Source: Hyphomicrobiales bacterium
GTDB taxonomy: Bacteria > Pseudomonadota > Alphaproteobacteria > Rhizobiales > Beijerinckiaceae
DNA: 64,000 nt
Assembly: GCA_027483945.1 (NCBI GenBank)
Contig: JAIXTM010000005.1
Location: 220,894-284,893 of the forward strand
Direction: 5' to 3'
Shown in pieces: positions 8,575-20,065 of the stretch; within the stretch, counting starts at the first letter, position 1; every line of letters begins with the position of its first letter. Position numbers and translations under genes: made by a program. Under the pieces are notes generated by a model, which saw nothing but the letters and a program-made list of their open reading frames with translations, was not told the origin of the DNA and did no database searches.

Positions 8575-9381
8575 GTGAGCGATATCCTGACCCGCATCGG
8601 CGAGTACAAGAGGCGCGAGATCGCGGCCGCCAAGGCGGCCGTTCCGCAGGCCGAAATCGCGCGGCGCGCCGCCGCCCAGCCGGCGCCGCGAGGCTTTCTG
8701 GCCGCTATCGAGCGCAAGCTTGTCGCCGGCGAGACGGCACTCATCGCGGAGATCAAGAAAGCCAGTCCGTCCAAGGGGCTGATCAGGGCCGACTTCGATC
8801 CGCCTGCCCTCGCCAGAGCCTATGAGGCCGGCGGCGCTGCCTGCTTGTCGGTCCTGACCGATACGCCGTCGTTCCAGGGGCGGCCGGAATTCCTGGCGGC
8901 GGCGCGAGATGCCTGCGCGCTGCCGGCCTTGCGCAAGGATTTCCTCTACGATCCGTATCAGGTGTTCGAAGCCAGAGCCTGGGGCGCCGATTGCATCCTG
9001 ATCATCATGGCGTCCGTCACCGACGACGAGGCCAAGGCGCTGGACGCCGCGGCGCGCGACCTCGGCATGGACGTCCTCGTCGAAGTGCACGACGAGGTCG
9101 AGCTGGACCGGGCGCTGGTCCTGCCCTCCCGGCTCATCGGGATCAACAACCGGGACCTCAAGACCTTCGAGGTGTCGCTCTCCGTTTCGGAGCGGCTGGC
9201 ACCGCGCATTCCGGCGGACCGGATCGTCGTGGGCGAGAGCGGCATCTTCACGCCTGCGGATGTCGGCCGCCTTGCCGGCTGCAACATCCGCACGCTGCTG
9301 GTGGGTGAAAGCCTGATGCGTCAGGCGGACGTCACCGCTGCGACCCGCGCGCTGCTCGCCCGCCGGCGTTCCGCGGCCTGA
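8575..9381 (+). CDS. trpC: Indole-3-glycerol-phosphate synthase
   Basis: A 268-residue TIM-barrel enzyme converting CdRP to indole-3-glycerol phosphate. It starts with GTG at 8575, supported by a GAGGAG site that overlaps the trpD stop. Active-site segments: [16 protein letters not shown] with the catalytic lysines, [45 protein letters not shown] and [14 protein letters not shown]. The stand-alone form (not fused to TrpF) is usual in alphaproteobacteria. The stop overlaps the moaC start by one base (TGATG), so the two are probably translationally coupled. Confidence 0.95.
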   Translation: MSDILTRIGEYKRREIAAAKAAVPQAEIARRAAAQPAPRGFLAAIERKLVAGETALIAEIKKASPSKGLIRADFDPPALARAYEAGGAACLSVLTDTPSFQGRPEFLAAARDACALPALRKDFLYDPYQVFEARAWGADCILIIMASVTDDEAKALDAAARDLGMDVLVEVHDEVELDRALVLPSRLIGINNRDLKTFEVSLSVSERLAPRIPADRIVVGESGIFTPADVGRLAGCNIRTLLVGESLMRQADVTAATRALLARRRSAA

Positions 9382-9860
9382 TGGCGAAGCTCACCCATAT
9401 CGACGCCAGCGGCGCGGCCGACATGGTGGATGTCGGCGACAAGGCGATCACGGATCGGCTGGCGGTGGCGCAGGGCCAGGTGGTAATGGCGGCGCAGACG
9501 CTGCGCCTCATTCGTGCCGGCGACGCCAAGAAGGGCGACGTGATCGGCACGGCGCGCCTTGCCGGCATCATGGCCGCCAAGCGGACGGCCGACCTTATCC
9601 CGCTCTGCCATCCGCTTCCGCTCTCGAGCGTGAAGATCGAGGCCGAGCTGGATGACGATCTGCCGGGGGTGCGCTTCACGGCGCGGGTCCGCGTCACCGG
9701 CCGCACGGGCGTCGAGATGGAGGCGCTGACGGCGGTGAGCGTGGCGTGCCTGACTGTCTACGACATGGTGAAGGCGGCGGACCGGGCGATGCGGATCGAA
9801 GCCATCCGCCTGCTGGAAAAGAGTGGCGGCGCCTCGGGCGACTGGCGGGCGGACCCGTGA
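9381..9860 (+). CDS. moaC: Cyclic pyranopterin monophosphate synthase MoaC
   Basis: A 159-residue protein that forms cyclic pyranopterin monophosphate from the MoaA product, the second half of the first step of molybdenum-cofactor synthesis. Signatures: [16 protein letters not shown] near the N-terminus, [20 protein letters not shown], the active-site [10 protein letters not shown], and [20 protein letters not shown] with [10 protein letters not shown] near the C-terminus. Length is normal. The start codon overlaps the trpC stop by one base and the stop overlaps the moeA GTG start, placing it inside a trp-moa transcription unit. This arrangement is typical of Hyphomicrobiales. Confidence 0.96.
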   Translation: MAKLTHIDASGAADMVDVGDKAITDRLAVAQGQVVMAAQTLRLIRAGDAKKGDVIGTARLAGIMAAKRTADLIPLCHPLPLSSVKIEAELDDDLPGVRFTARVRVTGRTGVEMEALTAVSVACLTVYDMVKAADRAMRIEAIRLLEKSGGASGDWRADP

Positions 9861-11086
9861 GCGCGCCGTCCTCGGCGGGGCTCCTGTCCGTCGCGGATGC
9901 GCTCAAGGCGGTCCTGGCGGCAGGGCGGCGGACCGGGCAGGAGACGGTGTCGCTGGACGCGGCTTTCGGGCGGACGCTGTCCGCGGACCTGACGGCGCTG
10001 CGCACGCAGCCGCCCTTCCCTGCCTCCGCGATGGACGGCTACGCCGTTGTCTCGGACGACACGCAGGACCCTTCGCGGGTGCTCGTGGTGATCGGCGAGA
10101 GCGCCGCCGGCCGCCGTTTTGCCGGCGCGGTGAGGCCTGGACAGGCCGTCCGCATCTTCACCGGCGCGCCGGTGCCCGACGGGGCGGATGCCATCCTCAT
10201 CCAGGAAAACGCCGTACGAGAGGGCGACACGGTTCGCGCGACCGTTCCCGTGGCGGCCGGCTGGTCGATCCGTCGGGCAGGACTGGATTTCGCGGCAGGC
10301 CAGGTGCTGCTGCCTGCCGGCCGGCGCCTCGACGGGTTCGATCTCGCGCTCGCGGGTGCCATGGGCCACGCTGCGGTGTCGGTCGCCCGCGCACCCCTCG
10401 TCGCAATCCTGGCTACCGGCGACGAACTCGTGCCGCCTGGCACTGCACCCGGTCCTGACCAGATCGTCGCGTCCAACTCGATCCTGGTCGCGGGTGTGGC
10501 GCGGGATGCGGGGGCGCGGGTGCTCGACCTCGGCATCGCGGCCGACCATGCCCCCACAATCGCGCAGCGCATGCGGCAGGCGCGGGACGCCGGCGCCGAC
10601 GTGATCGTCACGCTCGGCGGTGCTTCGGTCGGCGATCACGACCTCGTCAGGGACGCGCTGAACGCTCTGGGTTTCGAACTGGGCTTCTGGCGGATCGCGA
10701 TGCGGCCGGGCAAGCCGCTCATTCACGGACGCTGGGGCGGCATCGCGGTGCTCGGCCTGCCCGGCAATCCGGTCTCCTCGGCGGTCTGTGCGCTGCTGTT
10801 CCTGGCCCCGCTCCTGCGCGCCATGCAGGGCGATCCCGATGCCGGTGCCGACCGGAGCGAGGAGGCAGAACTCGGCGCCGACCTCCCCGCGAACGGCGAC
10901 CGCGAGGACTTCGTTCGCGCCGCGCTGACCCTGAGCCGGACGGGCCTGCCGGTCGCGACGCCGCATCCCGTACAGGACAGCGCGATGCTGTCCACGCTGT
11001 CAGCCTCCCGCGCCCTGATCGTGCGCCCGGCGGGCGAAGCGGCGCGCAGGGCGGGAGAAACCTGCCGGATCCTGCGCATTCGCTGA
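9857..11086 (+). CDS. moeA: Molybdopterin molybdenumtransferase MoeA
   Basis: A 409-residue enzyme that inserts molybdate into adenylylated molybdopterin. The GTG at 9857 ([20 protein letters not shown]) overlaps the moaC stop by four bases and gives a family-length protein; an upstream in-frame ATG at 9746 would lie inside moaC. N-terminal motif: [16 protein letters not shown]. The central MPT-binding domain has [30 protein letters not shown] and [19 protein letters not shown], then [14 protein letters not shown] and [11 protein letters not shown]. The C-terminal domain IV is present. It is the last gene before the lexA promoter. Confidence 0.94.
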   Translation: MSAPSSAGLLSVADALKAVLAAGRRTGQETVSLDAAFGRTLSADLTALRTQPPFPASAMDGYAVVSDDTQDPSRVLVVIGESAAGRRFAGAVRPGQAVRIFTGAPVPDGADAILIQENAVREGDTVRATVPVAAGWSIRRAGLDFAAGQVLLPAGRRLDGFDLALAGAMGHAAVSVARAPLVAILATGDELVPPGTAPGPDQIVASNSILVAGVARDAGARVLDLGIAADHAPTIAQRMRQARDAGADVIVTLGGASVGDHDLVRDALNALGFELGFWRIAMRPGKPLIHGRWGGIAVLGLPGNPVSSAVCALLFLAPLLRAMQGDPDAGADRSEEAELGADLPANGDREDFVRAALTLSRTGLPVATPHPVQDSAMLSTLSASRALIVRPAGEAARRAGETCRILRIR

Positions 11087-11097
11087 AATCCGTTGCG

Positions 11098-11112
11098 GAA
11101 CGCAACGCGAAC
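11098..11112. promoter_or_regulatory. LexA operator (SOS box) 1 upstream of lexA
   Basis: GAAC-N7-GAAC, which on the other strand reads GTTC-N7-GTTC, the exact alphaproteobacterial LexA operator. It lies 51-65 bases before the lexA start and overlaps a possible TTGCGG -35 element, consistent with autoregulation. Confidence 0.88.
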
Positions 11113-11121
11113 AGATAGCGT

Positions 11122-11136
11122 GTTCGTGGTTTGTTT
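11122..11136. promoter_or_regulatory. LexA operator (SOS box) 2 upstream of lexA
   Basis: GTTC-N7-GTTT, one mismatch from the GTTC-N7-GTTC consensus, starting 24 bases after the start of box 1. The tandem placement immediately before lexA supports a two-operator autoregulated promoter. Confidence 0.7.
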
Positions 11137-11162
11137 CAGATTCGGGCGGAGGGCCCCCATTC

Positions 11163-11870
11163 ATGCTGACGCGCAAGCAGCACGAGCTTCTGCGGTTCAT
11201 CAATGACCGCCTGGCGCAGACGGGCGTGCCGCCGTCCTTCGACGAGATGAAGGACGCGCTCGACCTCAGGTCCAAGTCCGGGATTCACCGGCTGATCATG
11301 GCGCTGGAGGAGCGCGGCTTCATCCGTCGTCTGCCCAACAGGGCGCGGGCCATCGAGGTCATCCGGGTGCCGGAGCTCGCGCCAAAACCTCAGCCGCAGC
11401 GGGGCCGTTTCAGCCCGAGTGTCGTCGAGGGAGGGCTTGCGGGCCGCGCAGTGCAGCCGCCGGCCGCCGTGGCGCGCGACGATCGCGGCACCATCGCCAT
11501 TCCTGTCATGGGGCGGATCGCGGCCGGTACGCCGATTTCGGCTATCCAGGACGTGAGCCATACCGTCACCATGCCGGCGGACATGCTCGTGGGCGGCGAG
11601 CATTACGCGTTGGAGGTCCGCGGCGACTCGATGGTGGAAGCGGGTATCCTGGATGGCGATACGGTCGTCATCCGCCGGCAGGACGTGGCCAATACCGGCG
11701 ACATCATCGTCGCCCTGATCGACGAGGAGGAGGCGACGCTGAAGCGGTTGCGCAAGCGCGGCTCGTCCATCGCGCTCGAAGCGGCCAATCCAGCCTATGA
11801 GACGCGGGTTCTCGGCCCCGATCGGGTCAAGATTCAGGGACGGCTCGTGGGGCTCGTGCGACGTTATTGA
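11163..11870 (+). CDS. lexA: SOS transcriptional repressor LexA
   Basis: A 235-residue repressor of DNA-damage genes. The N-terminal winged helix-turn-helix ([20 protein letters not shown] through [14 protein letters not shown]) is the alphaproteobacterial form, followed by a longer linker than in enterobacteria. The S24 peptidase domain shows the self-cleavage bond A121-G122 in [10 protein letters not shown], nucleophile S156 in [10 protein letters not shown] and general base K194 in ATLKRL. All elements for RecA-stimulated self-cleavage are present. Two LexA operators lie upstream. The 3' end overlaps the convergent comEC by seven bases. Confidence 0.97.
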   Translation: MLTRKQHELLRFINDRLAQTGVPPSFDEMKDALDLRSKSGIHRLIMALEERGFIRRLPNRARAIEVIRVPELAPKPQPQRGRFSPSVVEGGLAGRAVQPPAAVARDDRGTIAIPVMGRIAAGTPISAIQDVSHTVTMPADMLVGGEHYALEVRGDSMVEAGILDGDTVVIRRQDVANTGDIIVALIDEEEATLKRLRKRGSSIALEAANPAYETRVLGPDRVKIQGRLVGLVRRY

Positions 11871-14122
11871 GGGTCTGGCTCGGCCGCGTCGGTCTCCGGA
11901 TCGGCGGGCAGGCGGCGCGATGCGCGTGAGGTGGGCTGCGCTGCCGGCGCCTCGGGCGCGCGACGTGCCCATGGACGGGCGGCGCTGTTGTCCCTGGCGC
12001 CTTCAAGCCGGAACCGACCCGCTGCTTCGTGGACGGCGACAGCCCCCGTGCGGGCAAGGCTGTCTCTCGTAATCAGCAAGGCCTGCGGGCAGGTACCCGG
12101 CGCCCTGCCCCGCACGACAATGATGGCGGCACGCCCGCAATCGTCCTGGAGCGCCCCCGGATCTGTCAGGAAAGACGCCGCCCGGCCGTCGGGCAGGCGC
12201 ACGACGCAGCCTTTGGGATCGCATCGCGCGGCGGACGTCAGGCTGTCGTCGTCGGCCAGCCGCTCGTCTCCGTCCGCGGCCAGCCATTGCGCTTTCACGA
12301 AAGCCGACGGCCGGCCGACCATGACGAGCCTTCCGTCGATCCCGCGGATCGCGGCGCCGGCCGCGTCGCGGTCGACCAGGACCAGCGGCCTTTCGGGACG
12401 CGCGGCCGCGCCCAGGCCGAGGGCGAGCGGCAGGATCGCAAGCCATCTCAGCCGCGTGGTCAGCAGCGTTGCGATGAGCAGCGCCAAGGCCAGCAGGGCC
12501 AGCGCACCGGCCCCGAAGGCAGGGATGACGGCCCTCGCGCCGGGCCAGCCCTCGATCGCGCCCGCGATCGACAGGACGATCGCCACGCCCTGCCCCATCA
12601 GCCACCAGACAGGCGTATCCAGACCGAGCGGATGGAGGAGCGTGCCCGCGACGGCGCAGGGCATGACGATGAGAGACACGAAGGGAAGCGCCAGCGCATT
12701 TCCTGCCAGCCCGAACGGATTGACCGTCTGGAAGTGGAACAGCCCGAACGGCGCCGTGGCGACAGTGGCAAGGATCGTGGTGACGATGAGCGCAGCAGCG
12801 CCAGCCTTCAGGCTGCGCCAGGCGCGCCCGACAATTCCGAACGAGGGCGGGCCGTCGGCCTCGCGGGCCTGGAGATAGGCCGAGCCGAAGGCCACGAGGG
12901 CCGCGACCGCTCCGAACGACATCTGGAAGCTCGGACCGAGCACGGTCTCCGGCTCGCGCGCCATCACGACAAGCGCCGCGAGGGCCAGGTTGCGCATCGA
13001 AAGCGCCGGCCGGTCCACGAGGATGGCGCCCAGCATGACGAGCGTCATGATCAGTGATCGTTCGGTCGCGACGTCACTGCCGGAAAAAATGCAATAGGCC
13101 GTGGCGGCCGCCATGGCGCCGAGTGCCGCGATCTTCTTGACGGGCCAGGCGAGCGCCAGCGTCGCGGACAGCGCGAGAAGCGCCCGCAGGGTCCAGAACA
13201 CGGCGCCTGCGGCCAGCACCATATGCAGACCGGAAATCGACACGATGTGATAGATGCCGGCCGCCCGCAGGGCGTCGTTGGTGTCTTCGTCGATGAGGCC
13301 CCGTTTGCCGGTGACCAAGGCTGCCGCGACGGCACCCGCCTGGCCGCCGAACGTCCCGGCAATGCGATCAGTCAGGGCATTGCGGCCCCGGTCGATCGCC
13401 GCCGCGAGCGCGAGGCTGGCCGGAATCGGGCGCGGCGGGTCCAGCGTCTCGATGCGTCCGGACACGGACCCGACCGCGCCGATACCGCGGAAATAGGACT
13501 CGCGTGCGAAGTCGTATCCGCCCGGCCGAGCCGGCTCCGGCGGCGGCAGGAGCCGGGCGGTCATGCGAACGAACTGCCCAGGAGCCGCCGCGACGTCGCG
13601 CGTCGTCACCCTAATGCGGATCGGACGCTTATCCGCCGGAAGATCGGCCATGGTCTCCACCGCGAGAAGCAGCCGCTGGCCCTCGCCGCGCCGTTCGACA
13701 GCTTCGACGAAGCCCGTGACCGGAACGATGCGAAGCCGGTCGAGGGTCGGCGCCGCGACGTCGGCCGTGCGGACCGCCGCGGCGGTGAAGCCGGCGAACA
13801 GGGCCGCTGAACCCGCCAGGACCGCGAAGCGCCATGGGCCATGCCGCGCAAGGAAAGCCAGTCCAGCGAAGAGGATGGCAAGCATCGCGGCATAGGCCGC
13901 GGATGGCTCCGTATCCGCGGCGAAATAGGCGCAGATGCCGATGCCGAAGGCGACCGGGAGCCAGAGGAACGGCGTCCGCCGCTCGATCTCCCGCAGGGCA
14001 TCCGCCGCGATGGCGGCACGAAACGCTCGCAGGGCTTCCGCCACGCCGAGGGGCGCCGCCCGCCCGCCCGGCGCCGGCCAGACGGCGGCCATGACCCGGC
14101 CCCGAAGCCCCCCATGCGACAT
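11864..14122 (-). CDS. comEC: ComEC/Rec2-family membrane protein
   Basis: A 752-residue multi-pass protein of the DNA-uptake channel family. The N-terminal DUF4131 region includes membrane segments near residues 50-110 and an OB-like part ([24 protein letters not shown] sequence). The Competence domain follows with [55 protein letters not shown] and several helices. The C-terminal part after residue 590 sits where a metallo-beta-lactamase domain normally lies, but I see no HxHxDH motif; it ends in a Pro/Ala/Arg-rich tail. The start could be ATG at 14122 or 14092. In this lineage the family is often present without proven natural competence, so function is by family only. Confidence 0.88.
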   Translation of the reverse strand: MSHGGLRGRVMAAVWPAPGGRAAPLGVAEALRAFRAAIAADALREIERRTPFLWLPVAFGIGICAYFAADTEPSAAYAAMLAILFAGLAFLARHGPWRFAVLAGSAALFAGFTAAAVRTADVAAPTLDRLRIVPVTGFVEAVERRGEGQRLLLAVETMADLPADKRPIRIRVTTRDVAAAPGQFVRMTARLLPPPEPARPGGYDFARESYFRGIGAVGSVSGRIETLDPPRPIPASLALAAAIDRGRNALTDRIAGTFGGQAGAVAAALVTGKRGLIDEDTNDALRAAGIYHIVSISGLHMVLAAGAVFWTLRALLALSATLALAWPVKKIAALGAMAAATAYCIFSGSDVATERSLIMTLVMLGAILVDRPALSMRNLALAALVVMAREPETVLGPSFQMSFGAVAALVAFGSAYLQAREADGPPSFGIVGRAWRSLKAGAAALIVTTILATVATAPFGLFHFQTVNPFGLAGNALALPFVSLIVMPCAVAGTLLHPLGLDTPVWWLMGQGVAIVLSIAGAIEGWPGARAVIPAFGAGALALLALALLIATLLTTRLRWLAILPLALGLGAAARPERPLVLVDRDAAGAAIRGIDGRLVMVGRPSAFVKAQWLAADGDERLADDDSLTSAARCDPKGCVVRLPDGRAASFLTDPGALQDDCGRAAIIVVRGRAPGTCPQALLITRDSLARTGAVAVHEAAGRFRLEGARDNSAARPWARRAPEAPAAQPTSRASRRLPADPETDAAEPDPQ

Positions 14123-14229
14123 GCGCGTCGCCGCCTTCTATTTCCCCGCCGGACCATGCTACAGAGCCGCTCCCCGGATTGGAAAGCGGCCATTCCGGCG
14201 CCCGTTGCCTCCCGCCAGCACCGAATGCC

Positions 14230-15654
14230 ATGAGCCGTCCCGTCGTCACCCGTTTCGCGCCCTCGCCCACCGGCTTCCTGCATATCGGGGGCGGGCGCAC
14301 GGCTTTGTTCAACTGGCTCTATGCGCGGCGCCAGGGCGGCACGATGCTGCTGCGGATCGAGGACACCGACCGCGAGCGCTCCACGGAGCCGGCCATCCAG
14401 GCGATCCTGGACGGCCTGCGCTGGCTCGGCCTCGATTGGGACGGCGACGTCGTCTACCAGTTCGCCCGCGCCGAGCGGCACCGCGAGATCGCCGAAAGCC
14501 TCCTGAAGACCGGCGGCGCCTATCACTGCTACGCGACGCCTCAGGAGCTGGAAGAGATGCGCGAGACGGCCCGCAAGGAGGGCCGGCCGCTGCGCTATGA
14601 CGGCCGCTGGCGCGACCGCGACCCGTCGGAGGCCCCCGAGGGCGTCAAGCCCGTCATCCGTCTGCGCGCGCCGCAGGAGGGAGAGACCGTGGTCGAGGAC
14701 CACGTCCAGGGCCGTGTCGTCTGGCAGAACAAGGACCTGGACGACCTCGTCCTCCTGCGCTCGGACGGCACGCCGACCTACATGCTGGCCGTCGTCGTCG
14801 ACGATCACGATATGGGCGTCACCCACGTCATCCGCGGCGACGACCATCTGACCAACGCGGCGCGGCAGACGCAGATCTATCGCGCGCTCGGTTGGGACGT
14901 GCCCGAATGGGCGCATCTTCCGCTGATCCACGGTCCGGACGGGGCGAAGCTGTCGAAGCGGCACGGGGCGCTCGGCGTCGATGCCTACAGGACGATGGGC
15001 TACCTGCCGCTCGCCCTGCGCAACTATCTCGTGCGCCTGGGCTGGAGCCATGGTGACCAAGAAATCTTCTCCACCGACGAGATGATCGCCGCCTTCGGGC
15101 TGGAAAGCATCGGTCGGTCCCCTGCCCGGTTCGACTTCGCGAAGCTGGAGAACCTCAACGGGCATTACATGCGCGGATCCTCCACGGCCGAGATCATGGC
15201 GGCCTTGGACGAGGTTCTTCCCGAGCTCGGACCGCCGCGCGGCCTTGCCGTGCCGATGCCGGCGGATGTCCGCGCCCGGCTCGAGGCGGCCATGCCGGGC
15301 CTGCAGGAGCGGGCCAAGACCCTCGTGGAGCTCCTGGACAGCGCCTATTACCTATACGCCTCGCGTCCGCTGGCGCTCGACGAGAAGGCGACCGCGCTTG
15401 TCGGCGGCGACGCGGCGGACAAGCTGCGGGCCGCGCGGGCCGCTCTGGAGAGCCTCTCCGACTGGACCGCCGAGGCGGCGGAAGGCGCCATCCGGGCGGC
15501 TGCCGAAGCCGCCGGCGTCAAGCTCGGGCAGATGGCCCAGCCGCTGCGAGCGGCGCTGACCGGGCGGGCGACGTCACCGCCGATCTTCGATGTGATGGCG
15601 GTCCTCGGACGCGCGGAAACGCTGGCGCGGATCGACGACCGGATCGCCCGCTGA
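14230..15654 (+). CDS. gltX: Glutamate--tRNA ligase
   Basis: A 474-residue class I aminoacyl-tRNA synthetase. The ATG at 14230 ([20 protein letters not shown]) is the family start; the longer frame from 14179 adds a non-conserved leader. The HIGH-type motif is [15 protein letters not shown] and the KMSKS-type motif is [13 protein letters not shown] near residue 240. The mid region [20 protein letters not shown] and C-terminal anticodon-binding helices (to residue 474) are intact. Alphaproteobacteria often carry two GltX paralogues and lack GlnRS, with the amidotransferase GatCAB correcting Glu-tRNA(Gln). Which type this is cannot be settled here. Confidence 0.96.
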   Translation: MSRPVVTRFAPSPTGFLHIGGGRTALFNWLYARRQGGTMLLRIEDTDRERSTEPAIQAILDGLRWLGLDWDGDVVYQFARAERHREIAESLLKTGGAYHCYATPQELEEMRETARKEGRPLRYDGRWRDRDPSEAPEGVKPVIRLRAPQEGETVVEDHVQGRVVWQNKDLDDLVLLRSDGTPTYMLAVVVDDHDMGVTHVIRGDDHLTNAARQTQIYRALGWDVPEWAHLPLIHGPDGAKLSKRHGALGVDAYRTMGYLPLALRNYLVRLGWSHGDQEIFSTDEMIAAFGLESIGRSPARFDFAKLENLNGHYMRGSSTAEIMAALDEVLPELGPPRGLAVPMPADVRARLEAAMPGLQERAKTLVELLDSAYYLYASRPLALDEKATALVGGDAADKLRAARAALESLSDWTAEAAEGAIRAAAEAAGVKLGQMAQPLRAALTGRATSPPIFDVMAVLGRAETLARIDDRIAR

Positions 15655-15829
15655 TCCCGCCCTTCGTAGGGGCGTTCGCCATGCGCTGTCGTCTTGCCGG
15701 ACCCCGGGGAATGGGCTAGGCAAGCGCGACACGTCTAACCGAGATCTGACGCCGTTTTTCCGCCCCGCGCCTGCGCCTCGGCGGACCGTCGGGCATCGTC
15801 GATCTCCAGCCAAAAAAAGGGATCGGGTC

Positions 15830-17134
<1,305 letters not shown>

Positions 17135-17160
17135 TCGGCCATCGCGCCGCGGACATGACA

Positions 17161-17189
17161 AAGGGGGCCCCGCGGCCCCCTTTTCTTTT
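17161..17189 (+). terminator. Intrinsic terminator of gltA
   Basis: Stem GGGGGCC with GGCCCCC around a CCGC loop (about 17163-17180), followed by TTTTCTTTT. It lies 27 bases after the gltA stop. On the minus strand the preceding A-run also gives some U-tract, so it may help terminate the convergent lpx operon. Confidence 0.88.
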
Positions 17190-17195
17190 GCCGAG

Positions 17196-18386
17196 CTAGT
17201 CCTCCTGCGGTCTCGACCGCAGGGAGGCCGTCTCGATCACGATCCGCGCCGCTCGCGCGCTCGGGGTATCGTCCGGGATCGTCATCACCTCGTCGAGGCG
17301 TCGAAAGGTTGCCAGCTGTGCCGCGCGCTCAGGCGTCTCGCGCAGGAGCGGCAGCAGTGCTTCGGCGAGCTTCTCCGGTGTGCAATCCCATTGCAGACGC
17401 TCGGGTATCGCCTTCTCTCCAAGGATGAGGTTCGGCAGCACGACGGTGTCCACTGTAATGAGGTGGCGCAGCTGCTCCTCGAGCTTGGAAACCTTGTATG
17501 CCACCACCATCGGGACGGCGGACAGGGCAAGTTCCAGCGTGACTGTGCCTGATGCCGCGAGCGCCGCATGGGCGTGCCGGAACGCCTGCAACTTGGCCGC
17601 CTCGCCCTCAACGATGGTGGCCGGCACCGGCCAGGTTGCCACGGCCTTCTCGATCATCGGGACCAGATGAGGCACCGCCGGAACCAAGACCTCGACCTGG
17701 CCCGGCAGCGCCCTTTCGATCAGTTCGAGCGTCTGGCCGAACGGCTCCAGCAGGCGGCCAGCTTCGGAGCGGCGGCTGCCCGGCAACACGAGGAGGCGAA
17801 GCGGTCCCTCTCCCAGGGCCGGTCGCTCGCCGGCACGCGGGCGCAGTTCGTCCAGCCGTTCGATCAGGGGATGACCGACATAGGTGCAGGCAGGGCCACC
17901 GAGGCGCCGGTGAGCCTCCGGCTCGAAGGGCAGCAGGGCGAGGACATGGTCGATATAGGCCGCCATCTTGCGGGCCCGGCCCGGACGCCAGGCCCAGACG
18001 GAGGGGCTGACATAATCGACGACCGGGAGCCATGGCAGGAACGCCCGTGTTCGCTTCGCCACCTGGTGCGTGAAGTCCGGGCTGTCGATGATGACGAGGA
18101 CGTCGGGGCGCGCCGCCACGACGGCGTCGACGGTGCGCCAGACTCGATTGACGATGGTTGGCAGGCGCGCCAGCACGGGCAGCACGCCCATGACGGCAAT
18201 ATCGTCGAGCGGGAAGATGCTGGCGAGGCCCTGCTCCGCCATGCGCCGGCCGCCCAGCCCCTCGACCACCAGCCTGTCGCCGAGCCGCGTGCGCAAGGCT
18301 GCCAGCAGCTTGCCGCCGAGCTGGTCGCCTGATTCCTCGCCGGCGACGACGAAGACCTTGAGGGTGCCCTGTTGCTGCGCGGTCAT
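17196..18386 (-). CDS. lpxB: Lipid-A-disaccharide synthase
   Basis: A 396-residue glycosyltransferase (GT19) that joins UDP-2,3-diacylglucosamine and lipid X into the lipid A disaccharide at the inner membrane. The ATG at 18386 (MTAQQQGTLKVFVVAGEESG) overlaps the lpxI stop in an ATGA. Motifs: AGEESGDQLGGKLLAAL, VLVIIDSPDFTHQVAK, YVSPSVWAWRPGRA, LVLPGSRRSEAGRL, and MVVAYKVSKLEEQLRHLITV near the C-terminus. It is the last gene of the lpx operon. Confidence 0.95.
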   Translation of the reverse strand: MTAQQQGTLKVFVVAGEESGDQLGGKLLAALRTRLGDRLVVEGLGGRRMAEQGLASIFPLDDIAVMGVLPVLARLPTIVNRVWRTVDAVVAARPDVLVIIDSPDFTHQVAKRTRAFLPWLPVVDYVSPSVWAWRPGRARKMAAYIDHVLALLPFEPEAHRRLGGPACTYVGHPLIERLDELRPRAGERPALGEGPLRLLVLPGSRRSEAGRLLEPFGQTLELIERALPGQVEVLVPAVPHLVPMIEKAVATWPVPATIVEGEAAKLQAFRHAHAALAASGTVTLELALSAVPMVVAYKVSKLEEQLRHLITVDTVVLPNLILGEKAIPERLQWDCTPEKLAEALLPLLRETPERAAQLATFRRLDEVMTIPDDTPSARAARIVIETASLRSRPQED

Positions 18387-19258
18387 GGCGGGGTGACCGT
18401 CCAAGGCGCGACGCCGACCAGGAAGATGCCCGCCTTGTCGGCGGCCGTGATGGTGGCACGCCTGTCGAGGACAAGCGTCTGTCCGGCGGCAACCGCGATG
18501 CCCGACAGGCCCGCCGAGGCGGCCATGGCAACGGTGCGCGGCCCTATGGCGGGCAGGTCCAGGCGCAGGTCCTGGCCGATCTTGGGCATCTTGACGAGGA
18601 CGCCGCCCCGCTCCGGCTGGCGGAAGAGCGAGCGGCGGCCGATGGAACGCACCCGCTTCAGCATGCGGTCCGTGCCCTCCGGACCTTCGACGGCGATGAC
18701 GCGGCGACCGCGCACGACCACCGCCTGGCCGACGTCGAAGGGCGACAGGGCCGCGAGCGTCCGCCGTCCGGTCTCGATGGCGTCGGCGGCGTCGCGGCCG
18801 ATTTCGACCGCACCGATGCGGCCCGGCGTGGCGCAGAGCTGCGGCGCCAGCTCCGCCGAGCCGAGGACCGCATAGCCCTTGCCTTCAAGATAGGCCGTCA
18901 CGCCGCGCAGCAGCCCGTCGTCGCCCTGCTCCAGTAGCGGCTTGAGCACGACGGCAAGTTCCGCGCGGTTGCGCAGGGCGGCGAACACGCCAAGCGCCAC
19001 CGTGCCCGAAGGGCGGCTGACGGTGCCCGCCAGGACCACGGCCGTGCATTGCAGCCGGTCCAGCGCATCGAGCAGGCCCTTGACGTCCACGATGTCGATG
19101 ATTGCCGACGCGGCGGCGCGGGTCGGGCGGTCGGCGAAGCCACGGATGGCGATGATCGCCGTTTCGCGCCCCCCCTGCCTCACCGCTTCGGCCAGTTCCA
19201 GCGGCAGGGTGCCGCCGCCGGCGAGAATAGCCAGTCGGCCGGCCGCCGCCGAATCCAT
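18383..19258 (-). CDS. lpxI: UDP-2,3-diacylglucosamine diphosphatase LpxI
   Basis: A 291-residue member of the LpxI (DUF1009) family, the alphaproteobacterial replacement for LpxH. It hydrolyses UDP-2,3-diacylglucosamine to lipid X and UMP. The N-terminus has LAILAGGGTLPLELAEAVRQ; the C-terminal domain has EIGRDAADAIETGRRTLAAL, VRGRRVIAVEGPEGTDRML, VLVKMPKIGQDLRLDLPAIG and GLSGIAVAAGQTLVLDR, all characteristic. Placement between lpxA and lpxB fits. It overlaps lpxB by four bases and is separated from lpxA by three. Confidence 0.95.
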   Translation of the reverse strand: MDSAAAGRLAILAGGGTLPLELAEAVRQGGRETAIIAIRGFADRPTRAAASAIIDIVDVKGLLDALDRLQCTAVVLAGTVSRPSGTVALGVFAALRNRAELAVVLKPLLEQGDDGLLRGVTAYLEGKGYAVLGSAELAPQLCATPGRIGAVEIGRDAADAIETGRRTLAALSPFDVGQAVVVRGRRVIAVEGPEGTDRMLKRVRSIGRRSLFRQPERGGVLVKMPKIGQDLRLDLPAIGPRTVAMAASAGLSGIAVAAGQTLVLDRRATITAADKAGIFLVGVAPWTVTPP

Positions 19259-19261
19259 GGA

Positions 19262-20065
19262 TCAGGCCTCGCGGGAATCGCGCGGCGTACAGATGGCGCG
19301 GTCGCCGCCGGCGCGGATGAAGTCCAAGATCTCGTGGACGATGGGCACGGAAGCAAATTCCGACGCTACGTCCTCGACGCGTTCCTTCAGCGTGCCCTCC
19401 TCGGCAAATAGCAGCCGATAGGCGCGGCGCAGCGTATGGATATCCTCGCGGGAGAAGCCGCGCCGGCGCAGGCCGATAATGTTGAGGCCGGCCAGATGCG
19501 CACGGTTGCCCAGCGCCATCCCGTAGGGGATGAGATCGTTCTCCAGTCCGGACATTCCGCCGACGAAGGCGTGCGATCCGACGCGGGCAAACTGGATGAC
19601 GGCCGCGCCGCCACCGACGATGACATGGTCTCCCATGGTCACGTGTCCGGCGATCATCGCGTTGTTCGACAGGATGATGCCGCTGCCCAGCCGGCTGTCG
19701 TGCCCGACATGGGAATTGGCGAGGAAAGCGCAACGGTCGCCGATGACCGTCTCCATGCCCCCGCCCTCGGTGCCGGGGTTGATCGTGACGCCTTCACGGA
19801 AGGTGCAGTCGGAGCCGATCGTCAGGGTCGACGGCTCGCCATGATATTTCAGGTCCTGTGGCTGGTGGCCGATCGACGCGAACGGAAAGATGCGGGTACG
19901 GGCGCCGATCGTGGTTCGGCCAGCCACCACGGCATGGCTGACGAGCTCGCAGCCATCGCCCAGCGTCACCTGCGAGCCGACGATGCAATACGGACCGATG
20001 CGGACGCCTTCGCCGAGCGTGGCGCCGTCTTCGATGATGGCAGTGGGGTGGACGAGGCCGGCCAT
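19262..20065 (-). CDS. lpxA: Acyl-ACP--UDP-N-acetylglucosamine O-acyltransferase
   Basis: A 267-residue left-handed beta-helix acyltransferase performing the first step of lipid A synthesis. The start [20 protein letters not shown] at 20065 matches the family and overlaps the fabZ stop by one base. Hexapeptide repeats run from about residue 5 to 190. The catalytic histidine lies in FLANSHVGHDSRLG, and FPFASIGHQPQDLKYHGEPS is a family hallmark. The helical C-terminal domain ends with EILDFIRAGGDRAICTPRD. Confidence 0.96.
   Translation of the reverse strand: MAGLVHPTAIIEDGATLGEGVRIGPYCIVGSQVTLGDGCELVSHAVVAGRTTIGARTRIFPFASIGHQPQDLKYHGEPSTLTIGSDCTFREGVTINPGTEGGGMETVIGDRCAFLANSHVGHDSRLGSGIILSNNAMIAGHVTMGDHVIVGGGAAVIQFARVGSHAFVGGMSGLENDLIPYGMALGNRAHLAGLNIIGLRRRGFSREDIHTLRRAYRLLFAEEGTLKERVEDVASEFASVPIVHEILDFIRAGGDRAICTPRDSREA

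Noticed and set aside
9746..9856. Longer moeA with an upstream ATG at 9746
   Set aside because: That part lies entirely within moaC in another frame and has no family similarity; the GTG at 9857 gives the normal MoeA N-terminus.
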